Positions 34,776 to 43,822 are shown, numbered from the stretch's first letter. The stretch is 45,930 nt of DNA from Pseudomonas sp. GM74 (GCF_000282455.1 NZ_AKJG01000071.1:1-45930), one strand, 5' to 3'. Notes: generated by a model from the sequence alone, not told the origin. Program-made: numbers and translations.

Positions 34776-35924
34776 TTAGTAGCTCAGGACCTGAGTCGCG
34801 GTTTTGGCGACTTTCGGCATGCTGCCGGTGAGCTTGTTGGTCTTCAGATCGAAAATCTGCAAACCACCTTCCACATCGGTGCCGAGCAACAACGGCTTGT
34901 CGTCGCCAGTGGCCTGCATGCTCCACACCGGAACCGGGGCTTCCAGGGTCGCCACCTTCTTGTGGGTCTTGAGGTCAAACGCCCAGATCAGCGGGCTCGG
35001 GTCTTCCCACTTCATCGCTTCGTGGGCGTCGTGCATCAGCACGTACAGGCGGTCCAGCTTCGGTGCCACGGCCATCAACTGCCAGCCCCCCGGCGCCCAA
35101 CCGGCTTTCTTTTCCTCGTCGGAAACCAGCGACCAGGACGGCAGGACCTTCGGCGCATCACCGGCGAAATCCACCGGGCGTACGGTGCCGGTGGTGGTGG
35201 TGAAGTAGTAGGTGTCGCCGACGTTGACCGCGCGCTCTACCAGTTTTTCCGCATTCGGATCAAAGAACGGCGTGCGGCTGCGCGCGGTTTCCTGGCCCTG
35301 ATCGTTGAGGGTCACCACCTGCAGGCTGCCGTCACCGCAGAGCGAGGCGAAGCGGCGGTTGCCGATCGGGTAGTTGAGCACGCAACCGGGGATGGCGATT
35401 TCCGTGGCAACGGCCTTGGCCTGGGTGTCGACCACAGTGACCGAAGTCGATGGCGTGAAGTTGTAGATGTAGACGAACTTGTCGTCGCCGCTTGGCTTGA
35501 GTGCATAACGCTGGGTCAGCGATTCGGCGCGCTTGTTCGGAATCAGCACTTCCCAGGCGGGCGACAGGGTCGAACTGTCCCAGGCGGTCAGCACGTCGGT
35601 GCGGGTACCGCGGGTGCCTCGGGAATACCAGATGTCCGCACTGTAGAGGGTTTTCTTGTCGTGACTGAGGGTCGACGGCGCAGCGAAACCGGTCGGCACC
35701 ATACCGAGGACGCGCTTCTGGTCCGGGTCGACCACGGTCACCCGGCCAGCGACGAAACTTTCGAACTCGACGTCGATGACAAACGCACGGTGAGCTTCGG
35801 GTGGAAACGCCAGAACGGTCTGGCCAATCGTACCGGCGGGCAAATCCGCGCGGGCACTGTTCAAACCGAGTACAAGCAGGCTCAGGCCTAGCGCTGACTG
35901 TACGGAGATCCTGTTTGTTCGCAT
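34776..35924 (-). CDS. aauB: Aromatic amine dehydrogenase heavy chain
   Basis: A 382-aa large subunit with signal peptide (about 1-26, SARAD). The rest is a seven-bladed beta-propeller as in MauB/AauB: HRAFVIDVEFESFVAGRVTVVD, LYSADIWYSRGTRGTRTD, APGGWQLMAVAPKLDRLYVLMHDAHEAMKWEDPS split by a gap. It shapes the substrate channel around the light-chain TTQ. First gene of the B-E-D-A set. Two 21-bp-spaced TGGCA repeats lie upstream. Confidence 0.93.
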   Translation of the reverse strand: MRTNRISVQSALGLSLLVLGLNSARADLPAGTIGQTVLAFPPEAHRAFVIDVEFESFVAGRVTVVDPDQKRVLGMVPTGFAAPSTLSHDKKTLYSADIWYSRGTRGTRTDVLTAWDSSTLSPAWEVLIPNKRAESLTQRYALKPSGDDKFVYIYNFTPSTSVTVVDTQAKAVATEIAIPGCVLNYPIGNRRFASLCGDGSLQVVTLNDQGQETARSRTPFFDPNAEKLVERAVNVGDTYYFTTTTGTVRPVDFAGDAPKVLPSWSLVSDEEKKAGWAPGGWQLMAVAPKLDRLYVLMHDAHEAMKWEDPSPLIWAFDLKTHKKVATLEAPVPVWSMQATGDDKPLLLGTDVEGGLQIFDLKTNKLTGSMPKVAKTATQVLSY

Positions 35925-36027
35925 AAGGGGAACTTCCTGAATTGTTGGTAACGCGGATCGCGGGTGCTTTGGCAGATTTTTACCCTTTGATTCTGCCGTG
36001 CCCCGCGATCGGGAGAATTGCCCTGCC

Positions 36028-36053
36028 TGCCAAGTGTTTGTGTGTCTGTGCCA
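36028..36053 (-). promoter_or_regulatory. 21-bp-spaced TGGCA repeats upstream of aauB
   Basis: Read towards aauB, TGGCA occurs at 36053-36049 and again at 36032-36028, exactly 21 bp apart, 104-129 bp before the aauB start. This geometry suits an AraC-family activator such as the FeaR-like protein at 44966. Binding is inferred. The rest of the 222-bp gap 35925-36146 also holds the palindrome at 36071-36143. Confidence 0.4.
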
Positions 36054-36070
36054 GTCGTGGGCAAGAGCGA

Positions 36071-36143
36071 AAAGATCGCAGCCTGCGGCAGCTCCTACAG
36101 GGTAATGCGCACCCTGTAGGAGCTGCCGCAGGCTGCGATCTTT
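36071..36143. terminator. 33-bp perfect inverted repeat after the PAS kinase
   Basis: Arms AAAGATCGCAGCCTGCGGCA and onward to 36103, and its exact complement to 36143, 33 bp each with a 7-base loop. It follows the kinase stop by 4 bp and probably terminates or shields the transcript before aauB. Confidence 0.7.
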
Positions 36144-36146
36144 GCT

Positions 36147-37619
36147 TTATGCGAGGGGGAGGGAGAAGCTGAACACCGCGCCGCACGGCTCCAGGTTTTG
36201 CGCCCAGATATCGCCACGGTGGCGGCCGATGATGTTCTTGCACAGCGCCAGGCCAATGCCGTTACCGCTGACCTTGGACGAGAAAAAGCCGTCGAACAGT
36301 TTCTCCTGCGCCTGGGCCTGGATGCCGCGACCGCAGTCTTCGATGCGCACCAGGGCCACATCGCTCTCGCGGCTGGCATGGATGCGCAGCAACCGACGTT
36401 CAGTGGGCAGATCGGCCATTTCTTCGATGGCGTTGAAGGCCAGGTTGAGGATCACCTGGCCGATCAACACCTTCTCGCAACTCACCCGCAGTGGTTCGGG
36501 TGCGGTGACGATTTCCACGCGCACCAGGCTCGGATCGGCCCGCAGGCTGATGAAGTAGCGGGTTTCGCGCAGCAGCTCATTAAGGTCGACCAGCTCTTCG
36601 GATTGCTCCAGCTTGACCACGTAATCGCGCACGCTCTTGATGATCACCGAGGCATGCTCGATTTGCCGTACCGCACTGTGCAAACCCCAGGCGACGCCTT
36701 GATCGGTTTCGCCGGCGTTGCCCAGGCGAATCACCGCACCTTCAATAAAGTTGCGAGTCGCGGCCAATGGCTGACTCAGTTCGTGGGCGATGGCCACGGC
36801 CATTTCGCCCATGGCGTTGTAGCGCGCCAGGTATTCGAGTTTCTGCTCGCTGACCCGCCGCGCCTCTTCGGCCAGCACCTGTTCGGTCACATCGCGGAAC
36901 AGCAGCAGATGGCCGACCAGATCGTCCTCGATCTCGATGTAGCGGCAGGTTGCGTCATGCCAGCGCCACTCGCCATCCCGGCGCTGCACCTTGTAATGCA
37001 CGTTGAACGGCGCGTGTTCCGGCGTCTCATGGGCAAGCTGTTGCAACAGGCGCTGGCCGGATGCGTCGTCGCACCAGGCCAGGAAGTTCTTGCCCATCAG
37101 CTTGTGCACTTCGCTGTTGAGCAGGTGCGCGCCGGAGTCGCTGATAAAACGGATGTCGCCCTCGGGGCCGAGCACCGCCACGCCTTCGGCCAGGTCCTGC
37201 ATGAAGGCCTTGAGCCGGCTCTCGAAACGCTTGAGGTCGCGCTTGACCTTGTCCTCTTTGGAGATGTCGCGGAACTGCACCATCAGCACATCGCGACCGT
37301 CCAGGTGCACCAGGGTCGCCACCGCCTCGGAAAGAATCTCCACCCCTTGCTTGGAGCGATAGCACCACTCGATGGCGCGCTGGCCTGTGCGCGCGGCGCC
37401 TTCCAGCCAGCGCAAGCCCACCGAACGGCGGTATTTCGGCGCGTCGCGGGTCATGTCCGGAGCCTTGAGCGGCGTCAGTTCTTCCAGGGTAAAGCCCAGC
37501 GCCGCCAGGGCAGCGGCGTTGGCCCAGAGAATTTCCTTGGTGTGCGCGTCATGAAGAATGATGCACAGCGGCATGGCTTCGATCAGCGCATAAAAGTCGT
37601 TCGGTTTTGGTTGGTACAT
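36147..37619 (-). CDS. PAS-PAS sensor histidine kinase (orphan)
   Basis: A 490-aa cytosolic kinase with no membrane span. PAS1 at about 8-120 (FRDISKED end), PAS2 at about 133-250 (LFRDVTEQ end), then a HisKA-type core with H279 in AIAHELSQPLAATRNFIEGAV, N-box NLAFNAIEEMA, and G-boxes DCGRGIQAQAQEKLFDGFFSSK and GNGIGLALCKNIIG. The HELSQPL dimerisation box is of the FixL/DctB kind. No response regulator is adjacent. It sits between the aau and iac gene sets, so a role in sensing aromatic compounds is possible but unproven. Confidence 0.9.
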   Translation of the reverse strand: MYQPKPNDFYALIEAMPLCIILHDAHTKEILWANAAALAALGFTLEELTPLKAPDMTRDAPKYRRSVGLRWLEGAARTGQRAIEWCYRSKQGVEILSEAVATLVHLDGRDVLMVQFRDISKEDKVKRDLKRFESRLKAFMQDLAEGVAVLGPEGDIRFISDSGAHLLNSEVHKLMGKNFLAWCDDASGQRLLQQLAHETPEHAPFNVHYKVQRRDGEWRWHDATCRYIEIEDDLVGHLLLFRDVTEQVLAEEARRVSEQKLEYLARYNAMGEMAVAIAHELSQPLAATRNFIEGAVIRLGNAGETDQGVAWGLHSAVRQIEHASVIIKSVRDYVVKLEQSEELVDLNELLRETRYFISLRADPSLVRVEIVTAPEPLRVSCEKVLIGQVILNLAFNAIEEMADLPTERRLLRIHASRESDVALVRIEDCGRGIQAQAQEKLFDGFFSSKVSGNGIGLALCKNIIGRHRGDIWAQNLEPCGAVFSFSLPLA

Positions 37620-37807
37620 CGCACGGCCCCTGGCGGCAGAGATTTGCAGTATGGCGTTTTATACCTGCTCGCACAGCGGGATGCGCTCAGAGGTAATCGG
37701 TGGGGGGCTAGGGGTTTTCTTTAGCGAGGGGGTTGCACGCACCAATGGTTGTGCCAGGACGCGGTTTTTACACTGGACTCCAATTCAAGGGCAACCACCG
37801 CGGTCTT

Positions 37808-37907
37808 TGTAGGAACGAGCCTGCTCGCGATGGACGTCAACGATAACGCGCCCCGTCTGAATGACCGCGTTGTCCGGACGTTTTTCGCGAGCAGGCTCTC
37901 TCCTACA
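37808..37907. repeat. Imperfect inverted REP-like pair upstream of iacA
   Basis: TGTAGGAACGAGCCTGCTCGCGA and a near-complement TCGCGAGCAGGCTCTCTCCTACA lie about 55 bp apart. They fill much of the 336-bp non-coding gap 37620-37955. The gap also has TGGCG repeats 21 bp apart at 37631 and 37652 and a GGAG site before iacA. Confidence 0.7.
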
Positions 37908-37955
37908 GGTACCGGTTCAGCCCCACTAACAATAATCAAAACGGAGAACTAGCCC

Positions 37956-39119
37956 ATGCTGCGTTCAGCTGTCGCGCAACAAGACCCTGTGTCCGCCCCG
38001 GTCGTGCCAATGGTCGAGAGTCAGCTATTCCAGCAAGTGCTGGATGAAGTCCGCCAACGTCGCGAAGAATTCGACGTCGGCTCCCACGTGCCTCGGGACA
38101 TGATCGAGCGCTTCAAGCAGGTGGGCATCTACCGCGCCGCCACGCCGAAATGCTTCGGTGGTGACGCCCTGGCACCGTCGCTGTTCCTGCAAATGATCGA
38201 GCGCATCTCCGAAGCCGACGGCTCGGCGGGCTGGGTAGCCAGCTTCGGCAGCGCCGGTGTCTACCTGGCCGCCTTGCCGCAGGAAACCCTGGCGCAACTC
38301 TACGCCGAAAGCCCGGACCTGGTGTTCGCTGGAGGTCTGTTCCCCTTGCAACCGGCCGAGACCGTGGAAGGTGGCTATCAGGTCAACGGCACCTGGAAAT
38401 TCGCCAGCGGCTGCAAAGGCGCAGACTTGTTGGGCGTTGGCATTGGCGCCGCTGGCGGTAAGCCGCGCACCGCTGTATTTCGCCCGCAGCAGGTAGACAT
38501 CGTCGAGAACTGGGAAGTGGTCGGCCTCAAGGGCACCGGCAGCCATGACCTGCGGGTGAGCGATAAACGCGTTGACGAACGCTGGACGTTCATCCGTGGC
38601 GGTGCCGCGACCATCGACGAACCACTGTTCCGCTACCCGTCGATCGCCTACGCCGCGCAAGTGCTGGCAGTGGTCAACCTCGGCCTGGCCCGTGCAGCGC
38701 TGGACGAAATCAGCCGCATGGCCGGCGGCAGCGGCATCACCGGCGCGCCGAAATTGTCCGACCGCGCCTACGTGCGCATCGAGATCGCCAAGGCTGAAGC
38801 CAAGCTCAGCGCCGCCCGCGGTTTCTTCTACAACGCCACTGAGCAGGTGTGGAACTCGATCCTGGCGGGCAACCCGGTCACCCCGGAGCAGACCAGTCTG
38901 TTGCGCCTGTCGGCGATTCATGTATCCCAGGCCGGTGCCGAGGTCGTGCAGAGCGCCTACAGCCTGGCCGGCACCACCGCCATTTACCTGCGCCATCCGC
39001 TGCAACGCTACCTGCGCGACTCGATGGTGGTGACCCAGCACGCGTTCCTCAGCGAAGGCCTGTACGACGGCGCCGGTTCGGTGTTCCTCGGCGTGCCGCC
39101 GTTCCCGGGCTACATCTGA
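37956..39119 (+). CDS. iacA: IacA-like flavin-dependent monooxygenase
   Basis: A 387-aa acyl-CoA-dehydrogenase-fold oxygenase, first gene of an iac-type cluster. Features are IERISEADGSAGWVASFGSAG, GTWKFASGC, GLKGTGSHDLRV and a C-terminal YSLAGTTAIYLRHPLQRYLRD-type segment. In the known pathway IacA starts indole-3-acetic acid oxidation with reduced flavin from a separate reductase. CGGAGAACT precedes the ATG. Identity rests on the whole gene set; IifC indole oxygenase is a related fold, but iif clusters lack a Rieske dioxygenase. Confidence 0.85.
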   Translation: MLRSAVAQQDPVSAPVVPMVESQLFQQVLDEVRQRREEFDVGSHVPRDMIERFKQVGIYRAATPKCFGGDALAPSLFLQMIERISEADGSAGWVASFGSAGVYLAALPQETLAQLYAESPDLVFAGGLFPLQPAETVEGGYQVNGTWKFASGCKGADLLGVGIGAAGGKPRTAVFRPQQVDIVENWEVVGLKGTGSHDLRVSDKRVDERWTFIRGGAATIDEPLFRYPSIAYAAQVLAVVNLGLARAALDEISRMAGGSGITGAPKLSDRAYVRIEIAKAEAKLSAARGFFYNATEQVWNSILAGNPVTPEQTSLLRLSAIHVSQAGAEVVQSAYSLAGTTAIYLRHPLQRYLRDSMVVTQHAFLSEGLYDGAGSVFLGVPPFPGYI

Positions 39120-39151
39120 ATCCCCATTACTTTGTTCAAGGAATCGCACCC

Positions 39152-39523
39152 ATGTCGCAAACCACCCAAGAGCCTTTGCGCGTCGTCTTCTGCATCGGCA
39201 TCACCCAGAACTTTTTCGACCTGCCCACCGGCGAAGGCCTGAGCGTGTGGAAAGGCTTCAGCCAGATGATGGGCTCCCTTGGCGCCATGCCCGGCATCAC
39301 CGTGCTCGGTGCCATGGACGACGACCGCCTGATGGTCGGCCCGTCCACCACCTCGCCCTGGACCGTGTACATCATGGCCGACGTCGACTGCCACCAGTCG
39401 GTGATCGACGCCTGCAACCTGTTTCGCACCACGCCGGTGGGCGAGTACAGCCTGTGGCGCTACGCCAGGGTCGAAGCGCGCATCGGTCGCCCTCTGACCA
39501 TCCCTGACGCGGCCAGGGTGTAA
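39152..39523 (+). CDS. iacB: IacB-like small protein
   Basis: A 123-aa protein, no signal peptide, with stretches VVFCIGITQNFFDLPTGEGLSVWKG split by a gap and PWTVYIMADVDCHQSVIDACNLF. It resembles a small alpha/beta barrel-dimer type protein. In iac clusters a gene of this size follows iacA; its role is not fixed. AAGGA lies before the ATG at 39152; the longer upstream frame overlaps iacA antisense-free but without support. Confidence 0.65.
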   Translation: MSQTTQEPLRVVFCIGITQNFFDLPTGEGLSVWKGFSQMMGSLGAMPGITVLGAMDDDRLMVGPSTTSPWTVYIMADVDCHQSVIDACNLFRTTPVGEYSLWRYARVEARIGRPLTIPDAARV

Positions 39524-39526
39524 GCC

Positions 39527-39997
39527 ATGAACGAGGCCTTGCTGCAGCGTCTGGCGACGCTCGAAGGGGAGAGTGAAGTGCGCCGCTTGATGGCGCGCTA
39601 CATGGACCTGTGCGATGTGCCGAGGGCTGTCACCCACGTCAGCGATCTGGCCCGGTTGTTCACTGAGGAAGCGATCTGGGAAGGCATCGGCAGCCAGACC
39701 GCGCAGACCTTCGGCCAACACCGTGGACGCGAGGCCGTGGCCGCATTTGTCGGTGGTTACCTGCCGCCTTCGGACCACTTCCGACTGAACCTGCATTACC
39801 TCACCAGCGAGTCGATCAGCGTCGAGGGCAGCACGGCGCAGGGGCAGTGGATCATGCAGCAGATTTCCACCTACGACGATGGGCGCAGCGAGCTGTTCGG
39901 CACGCGCCTGAACATCGATTTCCGCTGCGTCGACGGCACCTGGCTGATTGCGCATTTCCGTACGCAACGGCTGTTCAACTCGGAGCTGAGTGCATGA
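39527..39997 (+). CDS. iacI: IacI-like SnoaL-fold protein
   Basis: A 156-aa NTF2/SnoaL-like protein: MARYMDLCDVP, LFTEEAIWEGIGSQ, LHYLTSESISVEG and FRCVDGTWLIAHFRTQRLF. The start follows the iacB stop by 3 bp. The stop overlaps the amidase start by 4 bp (ATGA). Iac clusters hold a gene of this fold, thought to be auxiliary in ring cleavage chemistry. Confidence 0.75.
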   Translation: MNEALLQRLATLEGESEVRRLMARYMDLCDVPRAVTHVSDLARLFTEEAIWEGIGSQTAQTFGQHRGREAVAAFVGGYLPPSDHFRLNLHYLTSESISVEGSTAQGQWIMQQISTYDDGRSELFGTRLNIDFRCVDGTWLIAHFRTQRLFNSELSA

Positions 39998-41142
39998 GTA
40001 CTTTCATCAGCGAATTCCTCCTCGGTGGCAACGGCAAGCGCGTCGCCATCAAGGACTCCATCGACATCGCCGGGCATCCGACCCGCTCGGGCAGCCGCGC
40101 CTTCGCCGATGCACCGGCGGCGATGAAAAACGCCGAAGTGGTCGATGCGATCCTCGACGCTGGCTGGCAGATCGTCGGCAAGACCAACCTGCATGAGCTG
40201 GCGTTCGGCGTGACCGGCATCAACGACTGGACCGGCACACCGATCAATCCGCAAGCGCCCGACCGTGTTCCTGGCGGCTCGTCCAGCGGTTCGGCTTCGG
40301 CGGTCGCGGCAGGCCTGGCGGACATCGCCATCGGCACCGACACCGGTGGCTCGGTGCGGGTGCCGGCAGCGTGCTGCGGCATAGCCGGGCTCAAGCCGAC
40401 TTATGGTCGCGTCAGCCGTGTCGGCGCCCATCCGCTGGAATCGAGCCTCGATTGCGTCGGGCCGTTCGCCAAAAGCATGGACGACCTGATCGCCGCGATG
40501 CAGGTGATCTGCCCGGGCTTCACCGCTCAAGGCCTGCCAGGTGATGGCGCCAGGGTCGGCTTTCTCGAAGTGGCCTGCGATTCGCACCTGCAAGCCAGCC
40601 TGGGTGCCGCCGCGGACCGCGCCGGATGGCGTCGCGGCAACCTGCACCTGAGCGAGTTCGAAGCGGCGTTCGCCGCCGGCCTGACCGTAATCAATTTCGA
40701 AAACTGGGCGGCCTTCGGCCACCTGACCGGCAAAAGCCTGATCGGCATCGATGTGGAAACACGCTTGCTGGCGGCCAGCCGCACCACCCGCCAAGAGCTG
40801 GCCCAGGCCGAGGCCGTGCGCACCACGTTCACCCAACAAGTGGACGCGGCGCTGGAGGACTTTGCGGTGCTGCTGCTGCCGACGCTGCCGACCCTGCCGC
40901 CGACCCTCAGTGAAGCCCGCGCCGGCAGCAAGGCCGTGGCCGGCATGACCCCGCTGGTTCGGCCTTTCAACCTCAGTGGCCATCCGGCGCTGACGGTGCC
41001 GGTGGAGCTCGACTGCGGCGGGCTGAAGGTCGGCCTGCAAATCGTCGGTCGTAAAGGTCAGGACGAACTGGTCTGCGCCTTTGGTGCGCAGCTGCAACAG
41101 AGCATGGCCGGTGAACGCGCCGGCGCTAAAAACAAATCATAA
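39994..41142 (+). CDS. iacH: IacH-like amidase
   Basis: A 382-aa amidase-signature enzyme. The Ser-cisSer-Lys triad is K20 (VAIKDSIDIAG), S96 (PGGSSSGSASA) and S120 (TDTGGSVRVPA), with the cis-Ser to Ser spacing of 24 found in GatA. GTDTGGSVRVPAACCGIAGLKP continues as expected. In the iac context it may hydrolyse an amide or a lactam intermediate; its exact step is not known. It overlaps iacI by 4 bp and is 23 bp before iacC. Confidence 0.87.
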   Translation: MSTFISEFLLGGNGKRVAIKDSIDIAGHPTRSGSRAFADAPAAMKNAEVVDAILDAGWQIVGKTNLHELAFGVTGINDWTGTPINPQAPDRVPGGSSSGSASAVAAGLADIAIGTDTGGSVRVPAACCGIAGLKPTYGRVSRVGAHPLESSLDCVGPFAKSMDDLIAAMQVICPGFTAQGLPGDGARVGFLEVACDSHLQASLGAAADRAGWRRGNLHLSEFEAAFAAGLTVINFENWAAFGHLTGKSLIGIDVETRLLAASRTTRQELAQAEAVRTTFTQQVDAALEDFAVLLLPTLPTLPPTLSEARAGSKAVAGMTPLVRPFNLSGHPALTVPVELDCGGLKVGLQIVGRKGQDELVCAFGAQLQQSMAGERAGAKNKS

Positions 41143-41165
41143 AAAGAAGCCATGAGGAGAACCGC

Positions 41166-42449
41166 ATGAGCACTCATGAATACCGGCTGATCGCAACGTC
41201 GAAAAGCCCCGAAGAGCTGGTCCGGCATGACCGCGTCGACGTCTCGCTGTACAACGACCCGGCGCTGTTCGAAGCCGAGCTGGACAAGATTTTCTACCGC
41301 ACCTGGGTGTGGGTTGCCCACGAAAGCGAAGTGCGCAACTCAGGCGACTTCAAGACCGCCACCATCGGCCGTCGCCCGGTGATCGTCGTGCGCGACAAGA
41401 AGAACAACATCAACGTGCTGGAAAACCGTTGCCGCCACCGTGGCGCCACCGTGTGCGAGAAGCACAAGGGCAACGCCACCGGCTTCACCTGCCCGTACCA
41501 CAGCTGGTCCTACGGCCTGGACGGCAAGCTGCGCGCGCTGCCGTATCCGGACGGCTACGAAGGCATCCTGGAGAAATCCGAATTGCCGCTGACCAGTCTG
41601 CGCGTCGAGAGCTACGCCGGCATGGTGTTCGCCAGCTACAACGACGAGATCGAACCGCTGGAAGACTTCCTCGGCGGGGCCAAACACTGGATGGATCTGT
41701 TCATGAAGCAGGGCGCCGGCTACCCGATCAAGACCCAGGGCGAACACAAGTTCAGCTTCAAGGGCAACTGGAAGATCCAGCTGGAAAACACCACCGACGG
41801 TTACCACTTCCCGATCGTGCACAAGTCGTTCATGTCGTCGGTGGATGAAGAAACCTCGGAAATGCTCTCGTTCATGACCGACGAGCAAGCCGTCACCCAC
41901 TCCCTGGGCAACGGCCACAGCGTGATGGTCATGGTGCCAGAGCACGTCGATCTCGATCACGACGACGGCACCGAGCAGTTGCAGGAGCGCTTCGCCCATG
42001 TGACTGAAGAACTGTCGAAAACCATGCCGGCCGATCAGGTCCGTCGCATCGTGCGCTCGCTGCACGGCGCCGGTTTCAACCTGAACCTGTTCCCCAACGT
42101 GGCGATGTCGATGTCGTTCTTCCGTGTGCTGCGCCCGGTGTCGGTCACCGAAACCGAGATCCGCCACGTTGCCCTCGGCATGGACGGCGGCCCGGAAATC
42201 GCCAACCGCGAACGCATGCGTATCCACGAACACTTCCAGGGCCCGTTCGGTTTCGGCAGCCCCGACGATGCCGAGGCCTGGGACCGCGTGCAGCGCGGCT
42301 CGTATGCCGGCGTCGATGCGCCAATCCTGGTCAACCGCGGCCTGAACCGCGAAATCACCGCTGAAAACGGCGACAAGGTCAGCCACGCGACCGACGAAGG
42401 CGGCATGCGCGGTGCCTACGACATGTGGAAAAGGATGATGAGCCAATGA
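41166..42449 (+). CDS. iacC: IacC-like Rieske dioxygenase large subunit
   Basis: A 427-aa aromatic-ring hydroxylating oxygenase alpha subunit. The Rieske motif is C89-x-H91 and C109-x2-H112 (CRHRGATVC, CPYHSWSYGLDG). The mononuclear iron ligands are H214 and H219 (TDGYHFPIVHKS) with the bridging D211. It forms a dioxygenase with the beta subunit and uses electrons from the reductase downstream. In iac clusters it takes part in converting the oxidised indole acid towards catechol. AGGAGA precedes the start. Confidence 0.93.
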   Translation: MSTHEYRLIATSKSPEELVRHDRVDVSLYNDPALFEAELDKIFYRTWVWVAHESEVRNSGDFKTATIGRRPVIVVRDKKNNINVLENRCRHRGATVCEKHKGNATGFTCPYHSWSYGLDGKLRALPYPDGYEGILEKSELPLTSLRVESYAGMVFASYNDEIEPLEDFLGGAKHWMDLFMKQGAGYPIKTQGEHKFSFKGNWKIQLENTTDGYHFPIVHKSFMSSVDEETSEMLSFMTDEQAVTHSLGNGHSVMVMVPEHVDLDHDDGTEQLQERFAHVTEELSKTMPADQVRRIVRSLHGAGFNLNLFPNVAMSMSFFRVLRPVSVTETEIRHVALGMDGGPEIANRERMRIHEHFQGPFGFGSPDDAEAWDRVQRGSYAGVDAPILVNRGLNREITAENGDKVSHATDEGGMRGAYDMWKRMMSQ

Positions 42450-42946
42450 GTAATCACGACACCCTGAACGGCTTTTCCGGCCCGTTGGCCCAGGCCATCG
42501 AATTCATCTGGCGCGAAGCCGAACTGCTCGACCACAAGAATTACGCCGAGTGGGCGACCCTGTGGAGCGAAAGCGGCAAGTACATCGTGCCGATCGACCC
42601 GGACACCGAAGACTTCGAAGCGACCCTCAACTACGCCTACGACGATGCGCGCATGCGTGACCTGCGCATCGAACGCCTGACCGCCGGCTACTCGCCGTCG
42701 GCGGTGGACGCAGCGAAAACCATCCGCACGATCTCGCGTTTCCGCCTGGTGGAAGCGGCGGGCGACATCGTCGAAGTCAATTCGGCGCAGTTGCTGTACG
42801 CCTACAAGCGCGGCGTGCACACGCCGTTCGTGGCCGACCTGAACCACCGCATTCGGTTCACCGATGGCGTGCCTGCGTTGGAGCGAAAAGTGGTGCGGCT
42901 GATCAACTCCACCGACAGCCTGAGCGCGCTCGGCTTCCTTCTGTGA
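42446..42946 (+). CDS. iacD: IacD-like dioxygenase small subunit
   Basis: A 166-aa beta subunit of a Rieske dioxygenase: AQAIEFIWREAELLDHKNYAEW, then LYAYKRGVHTPF near the C-terminus. The start overlaps the iacC stop by 4 bp, so subunit production is coupled. It has no catalytic residues of its own in this family. Confidence 0.93.
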   Translation: MSNHDTLNGFSGPLAQAIEFIWREAELLDHKNYAEWATLWSESGKYIVPIDPDTEDFEATLNYAYDDARMRDLRIERLTAGYSPSAVDAAKTIRTISRFRLVEAAGDIVEVNSAQLLYAYKRGVHTPFVADLNHRIRFTDGVPALERKVVRLINSTDSLSALGFLL

Positions 42947-42956
42947 GGGCTACATC

Positions 42957-43697
42957 ATGAGTCGAGTAGCCCTTGTAACGGGTGCCTCGCGTGGACTGGG
43001 CGAGTGCATCGCCCGCCGTCTGCATGCGGCGGGTTATCGCGTCGGTCTGGCGGATGTGCGCCTCGAGGGCGTGCAACAGTTGGCTTTGGAACTCGATGGC
43101 AGTGGCGTCAGCGCCATGGCCATTGAACTGGATGTGCGCAGCAAGGCCGACTTCCAGCGTGCTCGCGACTTGCTCACTGAGCAGTGGGGCGGGACTGACA
43201 TTCTGGTGAATAACGCCGGTGTGTCGAAAGTCGCGGCGCTGATGGACATCACGCCGGAAGAATTCGACGAGTCAATGGCGATCAACCTGCGCGGCACTTT
43301 TGTGGCCTGCCAGGTGTTCGGCGCGCACTTCGCCGAGCGCGGCTTCGGGCGCATCGTCAACATCGCGTCCCTGGCCGGACAGAACGGCGGCACCGCCACC
43401 GGCGCGCATTACGCGGCGGCCAAGGGCGGCGTGGCGACGCTGACCAAGGTCTTCGCCCGTGAACTGGCACCCCAGGGCGTGACGGTCAACAGCATCTCGC
43501 CAGGTCCGCTGGACTTGCCGGTGGTGCGCGAAACCGTGGCGCCTGAGCGTCTGGAACAGATCCTCAAGATGATCCCGGCCGGCACCCTCGGTGACCCCGA
43601 GTTCATCGCCGACAGCGTATTGCTGTTGATCGCCGATAACGCGACTTCCGTGACCGGCGCGTGCCTGGACGTCAATGGCGGCTTGTTCATGCGCTGA
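42957..43697 (+). CDS. iacE: IacE-like short-chain dehydrogenase
   Basis: A 246-aa classical short-chain dehydrogenase. TGASRGLG at 8-15 binds the cofactor, NNAG at 85-88, and the catalytic S138, Y152 and K156 are present. In iac clusters it acts with IacA on the early oxidised indole intermediate. Gap to iacD is 10 bp. A long inverted repeat separates it from iacF. Confidence 0.92.
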   Translation: MSRVALVTGASRGLGECIARRLHAAGYRVGLADVRLEGVQQLALELDGSGVSAMAIELDVRSKADFQRARDLLTEQWGGTDILVNNAGVSKVAALMDITPEEFDESMAINLRGTFVACQVFGAHFAERGFGRIVNIASLAGQNGGTATGAHYAAAKGGVATLTKVFARELAPQGVTVNSISPGPLDLPVVRETVAPERLEQILKMIPAGTLGDPEFIADSVLLLIADNATSVTGACLDVNGGLFMR

Positions 43698-43706
43698 AGC
43701 GCAGAG

Positions 43707-43822
43707 CCTGTAGCAGCTGCCGAGCCCGCGAGGCTGCGTTCGAGGACGTAGTCCTCGCCAGTACTGTATGACGACTGCTTCGCAGCCGAACGCAGCCTCG
43801 CGGGCTCGGCAGCTGCTACAGG
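43707..43822. repeat. 36-bp inverted repeat between iacE and iacF
   Basis: CCTGTAGCAGCTGCCGAGCC and 16 more bases (43707-43742) are exactly inverted at 43787-43822. The 44-base interval holds a smaller hairpin, CGAGGAC-GTA-GTCCTCG (43741-43757). It lies in the middle of an operon rather than at its end. Confidence 0.85.

Noticed and set aside
33047..35924. Methylamine dehydrogenase (mau) cluster
   Set aside because: Gene order is shared, but light-chain details (FLCSCCGG, TWIGTC, NDVNWCLA), a FeaR-like regulator and no mauF/G/J/M/N nearby fit aromatic amine dehydrogenase better.
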